This document shows, one piece after another, positions 33,257 through 43,060 of a stretch of 64,000 nucleotides of DNA. Source of the stretch: Conoideocrella luteorostrata (lineage: Eukaryota; Ascomycota; Sordariomycetes; Hypocreales; Clavicipitaceae); assembly GCA_032433595.1 (NCBI GenBank), contig JASWJB010000157.1:31492-95491 (forward strand), given 5' to 3'. Under the pieces are notes generated by a model, which saw only the letters and a list, made by a program, of their open reading frames with translations, was not told the DNA's origin and searched no databases. Numbering within the stretch: position 1 is the stretch's first letter; every line of letters starts with the position of its first letter. The translations under genes and the position numbers were made by a program.

Positions 33257-34522
33257 TTGGCGGTAAATGCAGACGGCGAAGCTGCTCGGGCCTATGTTGA
33301 CAAGACAGCGAAAGTTTCAGCTACTACATTACGGTATTTTATTCGAGTATGCCTCGAGAAGTTTCACAGAGCAGATTGTGAGCCGGACTATCCTGTTAGT
33401 GCTATTGGAGCCCGGTCTATAAGCGAGCCCGAGACTCAGATGACGTTGAAGATATTTCATTTTGTCAGTATCGCCAGCGTGAGCATCACTCAATGCGTGC
33501 CCAGAATCAAGAAGATCATCAATGCATCTCGGAGCATCGGCACGCCGGTCGTTGCCTACCTGTTGCTTAAAAACAAACAGATTGAAGTGGCAAGAGTCAT
33601 TAAAACACAGATCGAAGAAACCTACCTGTCCGATATCCTCAACTGTATTGAGGTCAAGTGGCAGGCAAGTAAGGGGAGTATCATCATGCAAGTCACAATG
33701 AGTACACTTGCAGACTTGCAATTAAGCATCGGCGTATACGATGTTGCCCGTGTTCTCCTTTCGAAACGCAAGCTGAAGATAGCTCCGCGGAACATCTCCG
33801 TGGACAGAGATAGCATATGCATTCGAACCAGCTCAAGTAAGAGCAAATCAGAAGCGGACAATTCCGGCGATATGTTGCGCAGAGCCAACCTCTTATGTCG
33901 AGAACTTCGAACTGTGCCCATATCCGGCTTTCCAGAAGTTGTGAGGGCCCTTGAAGAAACAAGCGAAGAAAACACTCACAGGCTTGTAGTCGAAGGTTAC
34001 GGTCTACGTTCCTGTATGAATACAGAGGGCGTAGTCGGGACGCAAACTTGCACAAACAGCGTGATGGAGTGTGTCAAGTTGCTCGGCATTGAAGCAGCAA
34101 GGACGACCATCGCTGATGGAATCAAGGAGGTCATGGGCTACATGGGAATAGACCCACGCCACATTCAGCTTTTGGCGGATGTGATGACTTACAAGCGCGA
34201 AGTCCTGGGGATTACGCGGTTTGGGCTAGCAAAGGCTAATGATAGCGTGCTGCATCTTGCGTCATTCGAGAAAGTCGCTTATCATTTGTTCGATGCGGTG
34301 GCGGCAATAAAGTCTCACCAAATTAAAGGGGCGTCAGAGTCCATTAATTTAGGGCAGCTGATACGTGGTGGTACAGAAACATCCCAGGTCATGCGCCGAC
34401 TTGGCGTCCTGGCGGCAGAGATTGGTCCTAAGCCAACACTGTTCAAAGATGCCTGGAATACGGAAGTGAAAATGCGTAGTCAAAGGAAGAAGACATTAAT
34501 GGCACCGTCACCGCTAGCATGA
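33257..34522 (+). other. Long open C-terminal segment of the RPC1 relic (about 420 codons)
   Basis: The last third of the relic is uninterrupted for more than 1.2 kb and reads to a TGA near 34522. It covers the bridge-to-trigger-loop part (SEPETQMTLKIFHFVSIAS, then ITQCVPRIKKIINASRS) through the C-terminal domain (NTEGVVGTQTCTNS, GIEAARTTIADGIKEVM, YKREVLGITRFGLAK). Polymerase-invariant residues are lost: the usual GEPGTQ reads SEPETQ, and glycines of FAGVAG and TQGVPR are replaced. There is no convincing start codon before the conserved part; it is open inside, but is not a complete gene. Included so that the unusual openness is recorded separately from the rest. Confidence 0.6.
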
Positions 34523-35274
34523 TACACGATGGGCTGCTGCGGCGAATGCCTAATGCAATTCATAAGAAGAAGGGGCACCAGCCATGCTCAAAACAAATAA
34601 AATACAGTTGTCATTGGCAGAAACTTAGCGGGATGATGTAAATGCGTGACGGAAGGGCAGACAGCGTTTCCGAGATTATAAAGTATATCAAGGCGACGCA
34701 TCTACTCACATGCACGAAGAATAGAGCCCCTCGACCGTCCATAGCTGCACTACATTGGTGTGGATCTGAGTAAGGAACCAGACCGCGTCAAAATTCCGCT
34801 GAGGAAAGTAAGAATAGCAAAAGACACGCCCGAAGAAAGACACGAGCATGAGCTCACTGCCAGCGAGTTCGGTGCATGGTTGAGTATTGCTGGCGTCAGT
34901 GCTATCATGAGATCATCTACATACAAGATTGTTCACGGCCAATGAATGAATGCCGACTTAGCTTGGGATGAACGCCGACAAGGAATGCAGTGGAGTGCAG
35001 CGGGCGGGCATGAACGAGCCGGCTGGGTCAGCGCTTGAAATAGCGCTTCAGTGGAGCCGCTATGCCCCAGCTCCCAGCCTGCTGTAAGGTGTGTCAAGCC
35101 CTAGCCCTAGAATTTAGAGAAAGCCGTTCCAGTGCTGGACCATCCATTAACCATCAAGGTGCGGAGGTCAGTCTCCATGCCCGATCCACCATCAATCCGC
35201 CATCAATCTATTACACTTTCAGCGAATTTTGATCAATCTCTAAAGCATAGCCATCGGCCACATCCATCGTCATC
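34523..35274. other. Stretch between RPC1 relic and RPS29
   Basis: A frame near 34760-34945 starts VDLSKEPDRVKIPLRK and VRIAKDTPEERHEHELTASE, which looks like a protein fragment of unknown family. At about 35099-35110 AAGCCCTAGCCCTAG resembles the telomere-box-like element common before ribosomal protein genes. Nothing else is supported. Confidence 0.4.
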
Positions 35275-35566
35275 ATGTCTCACGAAACAGTCTGGTACAG
35301 CCGCCCCCGACAGTACGGCAAAGGTTCCCGGGAATGGTTTGTCTACAACATCTCAGACGCCTTCGTGAAGCCCCGTCATGGCATGCTGACACTAAGTTCT
35401 CCAGCCGCGTTTGCTCTCACAGGGCCGGTTTGATCCGCAAGTATGGACTGGACCTCTGCCGCCAGTGCTTCCGTGAGAAGTCTTCCCAGATCGGTTTCCA
35501 AAAGGTACTTGATGACCGCAATTACAACCTTGACGGCCAGTTATTGACCTCGAGCAGTACCGATAG
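35275..35566 (+). CDS. RPS29: 40S ribosomal protein S29 (uS14)
   Basis: Three exons, 35275-35336, 35405-35504 and 35558-35566, give the canonical 56 residues. It begins [20 protein letters not shown], continues [16 protein letters not shown], and [16 protein letters not shown], and ends YR. The zinc-binding CX2C...CX2C cysteines are all present and the first intron falls inside the Cys codon after RE. The second intron uses a weak GTACTT donor and leaves a 9-base last exon; without it the frame would stay open to 35639 with a non-homologous tail, so the spliced form is preferred. S29 sits near the mRNA entry side of the small subunit. It is intact but neighbours the decayed polymerase III gene; whether it is the main or a second copy cannot be told. 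Confidence 0.82.
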
Positions 35567-37175
35567 ACGGTTACGAGTATCGCGCCTTGTCTTTGTCTCT
35601 TCGCATCGTCATACCTCCTACTCTCTTTGCGCCGATTGATACATTATATGGACTTGGGGGATGTGTCTTGGCGTTCTTATGGCGTTATTCGCAGGAAACT
35701 GTCGGCGTACAAAATATGACCGCAACTAGCGCAATCGCAATAATAATATTCTGAAAACTACGAAGATTACGAGCCACGAGCATTTTGTCTCTCACAGCCT
35801 GGTGCGGAAGGGAGAACGCGACTTCACTTCGTTTCGGACAATCCAATTCTAGACCGTCTCTCCAGATGACTGTCGCCTGCGCTTCTCGAATATGGCGAAC
35901 TACCGACAGAACGCTTCTTGTTCCCCCTTCTTTCGCAGTCGCGCAATTTCCAGTGCCCATTCCCGCGGCCGATGACTTGCAAACCTTCTATACCGACGTC
36001 TACTGACGCTTGGTCAAGAAACTGGTTCTAGGATGATTCACTTCATAAAAACGTTTGTTGTCCGTGGTGCTGTTTAGTCTATTTAACGCGGCTACATTTG
36101 CCAACCCGTTTACTGCCACACATGGATCATTGTCCGTGCTTTCCGCCACAGAATCCTGGTGTCTATCCACCACCCATCCAGAGCAGTCCGACATTGTAGA
36201 CAATTTGAAAGCTTTGTCATGTTGAAACAAGGTGACGAGCCCAGTCCATCCGTTGCAAGGTCACAGTACCAGTCGTCTTAAAATATGTTTCAGAGCGGTA
36301 TTAAAAGATCATTTGGAAAAGCCAATATATATTCTACAAAACTGAGCTACTCCCATGCGCAACCTGAATACAGATAATTGGATTATGTAAGGCCTTTACC
36401 AGCACTTGGTTAGTTTTGCATGTGACGTCCCCCATGTTGTGTCAATTGCAACAACGTGCCCTGTCCGCTGAACTGCCGTCCAACACCTTACCGCTTATGG
36501 CGTGAAGACCAAGCACTTCGTGTTCACGGAGCATCGTTCATTCAAATTATTCAATATAAAAACTCAACCAAGAAAATGATTCGGTAGTTGAAACCAGCCG
36601 TAGCCAAAAACGCCTCACCAATCAGTCACCGAAAGCAGGGCTAATAGCACCAAAGGAGCCGTAACATTACATTATAATAAGCAGTGTATAACGCATTGGC
36701 GAAATACCTGCGCGCATCTAATTGTACTTCATGTTATCCTGAGCTGAAGGTGGTTGGACGTGGCATGCGTTGGCTAATGACAGCTTCCCCGTTAGCGACC
36801 AGACTTCCCATATATTACCCAGTGCGAACTGTTAGTTGACTACCCCGTGAGATGGACAAGAGTACTCCGTAGAAATTTTGCAAACAATGTCACTATTCCG
36901 TAAAAGGCATTAATCTTCATTCGCAGAGGCCATTTTCTAAACGACGTCGCATTACTAATTGTCTTAGTATGTCGAGGCCGCCCAATAGCATATGCTGCAA
37001 GGTCTCAAACTACAGCCGGGGCAGAGCCTATCCGGCGCTATTCCCCGCTTTGATGTGCCTGCGCCTCGAGAATATTCTTCAAACTACATTTCCTTATCAA
37101 CCTTCAATTATTCGAGATTTTTTGGGGGGTTTGTGTCTAAAAAAAAATAAAAAATAAAAGCTGTGCTGCACTAAC
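35567..37175. other. Intergenic stretch at right edge of the relic island
   Basis: No gene recognised over 1.6 kb. A minus frame (35960-35685) ends in a hydrophobic stretch (IIIAIALVAVIFC) but has no family match and overlaps other frames. A GTACTCCGTAG motif lies near 36863, about 310 bases before the next gene. The T-rich to A-rich leader directly before 37176 is unusual for an ATG context. Confidence 0.4.
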
Positions 37176-38573
37176 ATGTGGGCCGTCCTCGCCATCAGCC
37201 TTGCTGGCGCTGTTGCCGCAACGTCCTGTCCAGGTTTCGATCCGCATGACTACAAGCCAGAGAGCGTCATTCGTCGCGACGTCGCCGTCATTGGCGGCGG
37301 CTCATCAGGAACATACACCGCAGTCCGGCTGCACGATCACGGGAAAAGCGTTGTTGTCGTTGAAAAAGAGGCCCAACTGGGAGGCCATGCTGAGACGTAC
37401 ACCGCCCCCAACGGCTATGCCATCAACCTCGGAGTCGTAGTGTTTACGCAAATCCAGATCGTCAAGGATTACTTTGGGCGTTTCAACATCACTCTGACGG
37501 GGCTGCCCCAGGAAGGAAGCGTACCTACGTTTGTTGACTTTGCGGCGGGTAAGAAGGTTGACTTCGCTCCGCCGCTGCCCAAGGCTCAATCTGAGGCACT
37601 TGCAAAGTATCGCGAGCAGCTCAACAAGTACCCTTCTCTGCAGCATGGCTTCAACATGACCTACCCGGTTCACCCGGACCTTCTCCTCCCTTTCAAAGAC
37701 TTTGTGAAAAAGTACAGCTTGGATGCCATGGTTTTCACGACATACCTCTACAATCAGGGCTTTGCCCCCATCCTTGACCTGCCTATGCTCTACATGTTCA
37801 AGTATCTCAACGCGGGGGAGCTGGACAGCTTGCAGGGCGGTTTCCTCACGACGAAAAACCACGACACTGGCGCCCTTTACCGGGCGGCTGCGTCGTTTCT
37901 CGGGTCTTCCAACGTTCTCCTCAAAAGCTCTCCCATCAAAATGAGCCGGTCTTCAGGCAAAGACGTCTGCATTGTCGTGCAAACCCCAACGGGCAAGAAG
38001 CTTATCGTCGCCAAGAAACTAGTTTCTGCCATTCCCCCAACCCTCGATGCACTATCTTCTTATGATCTCTCGACACAAGAAAAGACCCTCTTCGGACAAT
38101 GGACCAGCGATGGATACTACACCGGCATCTTGAACAACACCGGCCTCAACGACACCTCCATGTTCATCAACGTGCAGCCAAATAAACCGTATGGTGTTCC
38201 ACACCTGCCTGGTCTGTATACCGTCCGGGGATCTCCACCCACGGGACTCACCCAGGTGTACTACGGCTCACCGACAGTTTTGTCCATTGAAGAAGTCAAG
38301 GCCGACATTGAAAAGAGCATAGCACGGCTGCAGAAAGACCTAGGAGTGAGGCAAGCCAAGCCCGAATGGGTCCTCTTGAAGAGCCATGCGCCATTCAACC
38401 TGGGAGTAAGCAACGAGCAAATCAAGGATAAGTTTTATGAGAAGCTGTATGCTCTGAATGGAAAACAAAACACTTTTTATAACGGCGCGGCTTTCCATAC
38501 GCAGGATAGTAGTGTACTTTGGGAGTTCACGGAGGAGTACCTATTGCCGATTGTTCTAGCAAGCCTGAAATAG
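37176..38573 (+). CDS. Secreted FAD-dependent amine-oxidase-type oxidoreductase
   Basis: A single exon of 465 residues. Residues 1-15 are a signal peptide (MWAVLAISLAGAVAA). The dinucleotide-binding fold follows at about 35-75: DVAVIGGGSSGTYTAVRL, the acidic VVVVEKE end, and GGHAETY, which is the GG-doublet of flavin amine oxidases. Several N-glycosylation sequons occur (NIT, NMT, NNT, NDT). The C-terminal half has the substrate-side LLKSHAPFNLGVS and NTFYNGAAFHTQDSS. Such fungal proteins are often annotated as beta-cyclopiazonate-dehydrogenase-like, but no other cyclopiazonate genes are here, so only an oxidase/dehydrogenase of an unknown amine or related compound is supported. The gene is intact and unspliced. 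Confidence 0.85.
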   Translation: MWAVLAISLAGAVAATSCPGFDPHDYKPESVIRRDVAVIGGGSSGTYTAVRLHDHGKSVVVVEKEAQLGGHAETYTAPNGYAINLGVVVFTQIQIVKDYFGRFNITLTGLPQEGSVPTFVDFAAGKKVDFAPPLPKAQSEALAKYREQLNKYPSLQHGFNMTYPVHPDLLLPFKDFVKKYSLDAMVFTTYLYNQGFAPILDLPMLYMFKYLNAGELDSLQGGFLTTKNHDTGALYRAAASFLGSSNVLLKSSPIKMSRSSGKDVCIVVQTPTGKKLIVAKKLVSAIPPTLDALSSYDLSTQEKTLFGQWTSDGYYTGILNNTGLNDTSMFINVQPNKPYGVPHLPGLYTVRGSPPTGLTQVYYGSPTVLSIEEVKADIEKSIARLQKDLGVRQAKPEWVLLKSHAPFNLGVSNEQIKDKFYEKLYALNGKQNTFYNGAAFHTQDSSVLWEFTEEYLLPIVLASLK

Positions 38574-38996
38574 GCAGCTCAAGAGCCTCTTCTCTGGGAT
38601 TATTTATTACTTGGTCTATTTCACAAGGGATTTCAGAACGAAAATATGTCTCAAGCCGTCAGAAATACTCTTACGAAATTGGTACAGATGTGGTATTACC
38701 GACATTGTAAGGGCACTTGTATATTTTGCCGTTTTGTCATATCAACCATGCAAAATTCTCCATGTGTAATCGGGTGGTACTGATATGAGTGAGCGCAATG
38801 AGAGGCAGTGAATGGAAATGGAACGATGAAAGCAGATTCTGAGTTTCGAGCGCAAAAGACACTGAAGAATCGATGTCCTGAAATCTGTCTAAGATAAGGG
38901 TATATATGTCAAAGCTAAACAATACGTCAAGTTTTATCCGTGCGCTTTCCACTCGTCTTCCGCCACGTATTGTTCAAAACGATGCCCTTCTCCGTG
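38574..38996. other. Intergenic between converging genes
   Basis: The 3' ends of the amine-oxidase-type gene and the next minus-strand gene meet here. No coding region or repeat is evident. Confidence 0.45.
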
Positions 38997-39539
38997 TTAA
39001 ACACCCTTGATGCGCTTCAGCACAATCTTGGACTTGGCATTCGGAATAGCATCCCCATTGTTCGCTGACGAGACTTGAACCCAAGTAGATTTGATCGGCG
39101 GGCTGTCTGTCCCCGGGGGCTGCCACACATCCCATCCTCCACTCCCGATGTTGTTCTGCGTTGCCGCGGGCTCACCCGTGGCCAGCGACAAGGATACACG
39201 TCCAGTCTCCAGCGGCAGCTCATCAATATCCTTTTCGAGCATCAAAAGCCTATCGTGTTTAACAAATTGGGACATGCGCCCCGCTATCTTTGTGACGTAC
39301 TCACGGTCGGCTGCCAGGTTCATTTCGAGCGAGGGATAGCCCGTTACGAGGACCAATTGAGTGGCGTCGCTTTCGCTCTGGAACAGCACATGCTGCTCTC
39401 TGGTCTTGGCGCTGGGCTTGTCCTTGGTGTAAGAGTTGGTGAAAGCCAAGGTTTCCTCCCAGATGTCTTTAAATTTCTGGTCGGAGACGGTGTTGCCCGG
39501 GTGCAGGTTGCACAGCCAGATCTTGGTGATTGGCGACAT
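38997..39539 (-). CDS. Hypothetical 180-residue protein, possible dimeric alpha/beta barrel
   Basis: A complete single-exon frame begins MSPITKIWLCNLHPG and ends KIVLKRIKGV. The order of an N-terminal strand, a helix (FKDIWEETLAFTNSY), strands containing HVLFQSESDATQLVLVTGY and a later FVKHDRLLMLEKD hints at a ferredoxin-like dimeric barrel as in ABM-type monooxygenases, but this is only a structural impression. No signal peptide or membrane segment. It is transcribed toward the amine-oxidase-type gene. No family name can be given safely. Confidence 0.65.
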   Translation of the reverse strand: MSPITKIWLCNLHPGNTVSDQKFKDIWEETLAFTNSYTKDKPSAKTREQHVLFQSESDATQLVLVTGYPSLEMNLAADREYVTKIAGRMSQFVKHDRLLMLEKDIDELPLETGRVSLSLATGEPAATQNNIGSGGWDVWQPPGTDSPPIKSTWVQVSSANNGDAIPNAKSKIVLKRIKGV

Positions 39540-40057
39540 TGCTTTCTTTTTTTTGGTCCGTAGAGGCCGGGTACTCTGCTGGGTATCTGTCGCACTGTAT
39601 ATAACTGGAGATAAGCAGAAACTGTCCGTATCCGGAGGATAGGTTTAATGAGTTTACATGAAAGATGAGTTCAATGGCTAGGAGTGTTTAGGGACACGAG
39701 GTGACGTAATGAATTGGGTGGATGTCCTGAGTCGCTATAATCTGACAGTACACACGAAGACGCGCGTAAAGCTCGTCTTCTCGGATGTCGGCTGTGTTGA
39801 CGTGGGGTAAAACTGGCGGGCTCATATGGGAATAAGGACTCCGTAATGCATCTCGATCTCGCTGAACTCCGTATTTCATATGGAGTAAATGTCCTCACTA
39901 CAAATCGACTGGTGAATGCAACTCGCTACTATTAATAGCTGCACATTGCAACGGTCCAACCGTAGTAGACGCCGCGTAGATACCTAATCCATCACCAAAA
40001 AACCCAGCACAACTCACCCTATCCAATCTGTTTAAGCCATCTTTTCAATCCCAAAAT
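39540..40057. other. Intergenic
   Basis: Non-coding stretch upstream of the 180-residue protein. It contains two CTCCGTA motif copies near 39840 and 39867. No gene seen. Confidence 0.45.
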
Positions 40058-40831
40058 CTACAGGAACCCAGCTGCCCAGAGCAACCCGCCCAGAACCTGG
40101 CCAAGAAACATGTCATCCTCGTAGGCTTCATCAAAATGACCCAACGCCGTCTGAAACACCCTGCCGCCTTCGAATTCATGACACCAAATGAGCGCATGAT
40201 GACGCCCTAGCTTGCCGCCTTTGTATGTACTCTCGTCAACACTCAGCAGGATTCGCGCGTTCAGGCTCTGCCGCATGCCGGGCGGCGTCTTGAAGTCATA
40301 CCATTCGTCAAACCAACGCCGCCTCACGCCGGTCTCTGTAAACGTCCGTAAGCCATCGCCCTGACCGCCCAGACCTCGTGTCAGAATCGGATGTGACGGG
40401 TCCTCTATCTTGATGATCCCTTCTTGTGGCTCGGGGTGCCCATCGAACGCCGCGCCAATCATCCTCTCGTACCAGCCTTCTGTGTCAACGCAGCCGGCAT
40501 CTTGATCAGACGGCATTCCTGTGGTAGCTGTGTGAATGCCCACCACGCCTCTGCCTGACCGTACAAACGCCTTCAGGGCGGCCAGCTGCGCAGCATCAAG
40601 AAATTCGCCAGTGACGTGCTGGAGGACGATGACTCGAAATGCAGAAAGACGCTCGGGGGTGAACAGGGCGCCATCCTCACTTGATGTGACGTGAAAGCCG
40701 GGCGAGGAGCTGTGTAGCCGCCGGCTGGCCTGAGCTAATCGCTCCCAGGCGGCGATGGCGGCGGGAATGGAATCATGCCGATATCCGGCCGTCTTGGTGA
40801 AGACGAGCACGTGGAATGGTTCGTCGGACAT
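40058..40831 (-). CDS. ThuA-like protein (class I glutamine-amidotransferase fold)
   Basis: From the Met at 40831 the frame encodes 257 residues, beginning MSDEPFHVLVFTKTAGYRHD and ending GLLWAAGFL. The motifs FTKTAGYRHDSIPA, GRGVVGIHTATTG and LIWCHEFEGGRVFQTALGH are typical of the ThuA domain (trehalose-utilisation type), found in bacteria and fungi with a sugar-related but undefined role. The frame stays open 29 codons upstream to 40918, but the Met followed by SDEP matches the usual family start and the upstream residues do not. No signal peptide, single exon, no damage. Confidence 0.85.
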   Translation of the reverse strand: MSDEPFHVLVFTKTAGYRHDSIPAAIAAWERLAQASRRLHSSSPGFHVTSSEDGALFTPERLSAFRVIVLQHVTGEFLDAAQLAALKAFVRSGRGVVGIHTATTGMPSDQDAGCVDTEGWYERMIGAAFDGHPEPQEGIIKIEDPSHPILTRGLGGQGDGLRTFTETGVRRRWFDEWYDFKTPPGMRQSLNARILLSVDESTYKGGKLGRHHALIWCHEFEGGRVFQTALGHFDEAYEDDMFLGQVLGGLLWAAGFL

Positions 40832-41104
40832 CGTGATGCTCCTTGAATGACTAGCCGTTTGAAGAGCTGATAAAGAGTCAAAACCGGAACCCGGATTCCA
40901 ACCCCTTCCATCAATCAAGTAGGCAGCACGGAGACGTTTCTTTGGGGAACATTTACTGCGCGTGCGTGGGGGGAGCTGGCGGATTGGCGGAACTCCATTT
41001 GTAAAGACTTTGCCATCTAGTTACTCCGTATCTAAAGTCGAACAACACTACACGTACAATCACATCTTCAGCCAGCAAGCCCAGCCTACTTGCTAACCAA
41101 AAGG

Positions 41105-42030
41105 TCAATTGATGTGTTTCATCATTGACAAGTGCGGCACCCCAAACACGTCCACCGTCCTGGTCGTCAAAAACCCGGCGTTTTTGTACAGCGGCACGCC
41201 AGCAGGTGTAGCCACCAAGTAGCAATCATGCCCTTGCTCTCTGGCTTTTCGCACGCCCCAGTCCAGCAGCAGCTTTCCAACTCCCAGAGAATCCAGATCT
41301 CGCGAAATCAAATTTCAGTTACTCCGTACGCAAATGATAAACACAAACATCTGATACCGCAATATGTACTCACTCGAGACGTCTGCCGCACCCTTTTCAC
41401 CAAGGGAAGCGTTGTGCAGCACCCCTTTTGTACCCCGCTAACAGAATAATTTACGTTACAACCTTATGCAGCGGTTTACATAGTGGGGGTCCAGTAATTT
41501 CCAATCCAGCTTGCGTGCCGCAACGTGACTCTGGGGGTTGGAAATTTATGGGCACAGACTGTGTATATAATTTACTCTATATTTTTCTTTCTTTCTTTTT
41601 TTCTTTTTTTTTTATACCTCATTATATCTAATTCTCTTTGGAGGCTTTTATTTAGCTGGTTATGCGCTATTGTGCGCTAGCTACTCTGTATATACTGAGT
41701 ACTGCTCTGTGTAAATTCAGGATCCTGTTAGTGGAAGACTTTGCAGACTTGGGAGGCGGCTTATATAGTAGCCAATTAGCTATGCTTTTAGAAACCCCCC
41801 ACGAAAAAGGGTGCTGGTTCAACGCAAGAGAGGTGTTAGATAACGCTGCCCTTCACCCTTAATGCGTCCATGTCCATAACTACCGGCAAAGCACGTCTTT
41901 GGTCGCCGCGGCGGCGGCTCGTCACTTTGAGTAGGGACAAACCACATGGAATAGCCCACGACTCAGCACTGGAGATGTCTACCATCTCTGGAATATCCGC
42001 CTCAGTGGCCAGACGCAGACAGATTGACAT
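41105..42030 (-). pseudogene. GNAT N-acetyltransferase, split relic
   Basis: The N-terminal part starts at 42030 as MSICLRLATEADIPEMVDIS and continues weakly to about 41870. The C-terminal part at 41311-41105 reads DLDSLGVGKLLLDWGVRKAR, the acetyl-CoA-binding motif region, then VPLYKNAGFLTTRTV and a TGA. Between them (about 41330-41870) lies AT- and T-rich DNA with no GNAT sequence, containing a TGTGTATATAA box near 41560 and a long T-rich tract at 41580-41612, which could be inserted mobile DNA. The central beta strands of the fold are missing, so the copy is not functional. Confidence 0.65.
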
Positions 42031-43060
42031 TTTGTTTCTGTACCGGGATTGGAAAGGTCGTTGAGCCGCACAATTGATCTGTCCGTGATTTCGCACTGGG
42101 GCTATTTATGGATGATTCCTGGGCGTCTTCTTTTGCCGTGTCGTAGGACTCTGGCCTATTGCTGCCCGCTGGTAGGACTCTTTTCAACTCCCCCTACCCC
42201 ACTGTAAGCACTGTTAGAATATCTGGTTAGGTTGTGGCATTTAGCGGCTGTGGGGGTGATGATCGGACTAGACGCTAGGTCGAAAATTTGCGGATCCGAT
42301 CAGTCCTGTCGTAACCAGGCAATAATTTTAGTTGTTGTCGGCATTCAGCAGCCTTCAAACAGCGAATTATTTCCTATCTCGTTGGAGCCTCTCAGTCTCT
42401 TCGGTGAATGTGAGGGGAGACATAGTTTTCGGAAGACGAAGGATTTTCCATACGGTACCAAGATATTCGTATCCAAGTCTCGATAGTCTGAAACTATACT
42501 ACATAATTCCAGCAAATACGGCCCCCTCTATAAGGTAAATCTTATTCAATCGCTGTATTTTCCTGCTCGCTATTGCCATATAAATATAAAGCTACACATC
42601 TTATGGTAAAAGTCTAAAAGACGAATAAGAGAGAATACAGCGCAGGAAATTTCTGGACTGTAGCTTGCCTAGATTATAGGTCGTTAGGAGTACGGCATAC
42701 ATACATCAAGGGGAGCAAATTAGGCCTACAGCTATTCACATAGACATTCAATCGACTCATTTCTCCATTGCTTGAGTTTATATTGTTATTCATTGCTGTA
42801 TTGCTAGTAGGAGATGCTGAAGTTGGCACTGGCTCCCGGAAACTTTCCACTTGATATTAGGCTACTCAACAAGCCATGATCAACAAATCCTTCAGTTTCG
42901 CCCACAATTTCTGTCCCAGGAAATATGAGCCCTTCTCAACGGTCATAAGTAAACATGAAAGTGGTGTTACAAAATTCAGCACAAAGTGAAGCCCCGCACT
43001 AATAGCGTGAACGATGCATTTTATATAGCCTGTGACAAGTGGCCTCTGGCTACATCATTT
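42031..43060. other. Gene-free stretch
   Basis: No gene is recognised. A TGTTAGAATATC sequence at 42209 resembles an LTR start, but no matching end or target duplication was found. AT-rich around 42560-42600. Confidence 0.35.

Larger units (their letters stand above)
30615..34522 (+). pseudogene. Decayed copy of RNA polymerase III largest subunit (RPC1/RPC160)
   Basis: Segments in family order include QCPCCKSLNGQ-like and VGMLKIIHDKFSAYNKS near 30900; [20 protein letters not shown] and [17 protein letters not shown] (about 31430-31550); [32 protein letters not shown] and the metal-binding loop [15 protein letters not shown] at 31869-31913; [37 protein letters not shown]; and the trigger-loop region TQMTLKIFHF. 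These match Pol III rather than Pol I or II. The three loop aspartates remain but flanking F and L are changed. There are many stops (for example TAG at 31827-31829 where Trp is expected), frame shifts, an internal deletion before [11 protein letters not shown], and a solo LTR at 32105-32314. It cannot make a full subunit; the functional gene must lie elsewhere. Confidence 0.92.

Noticed and set aside
37176..38573. Cyclopiazonic acid cluster
   Set aside because: The FAD enzyme resembles the beta-cyclopiazonate dehydrogenase family, but there is no PKS-NRPS or prenyltransferase nearby, so a cluster is not supported.
42209..42230. LTR-like start TGTTAGAATATC
   Set aside because: No CA end with a matching 5-base target duplication was found downstream.
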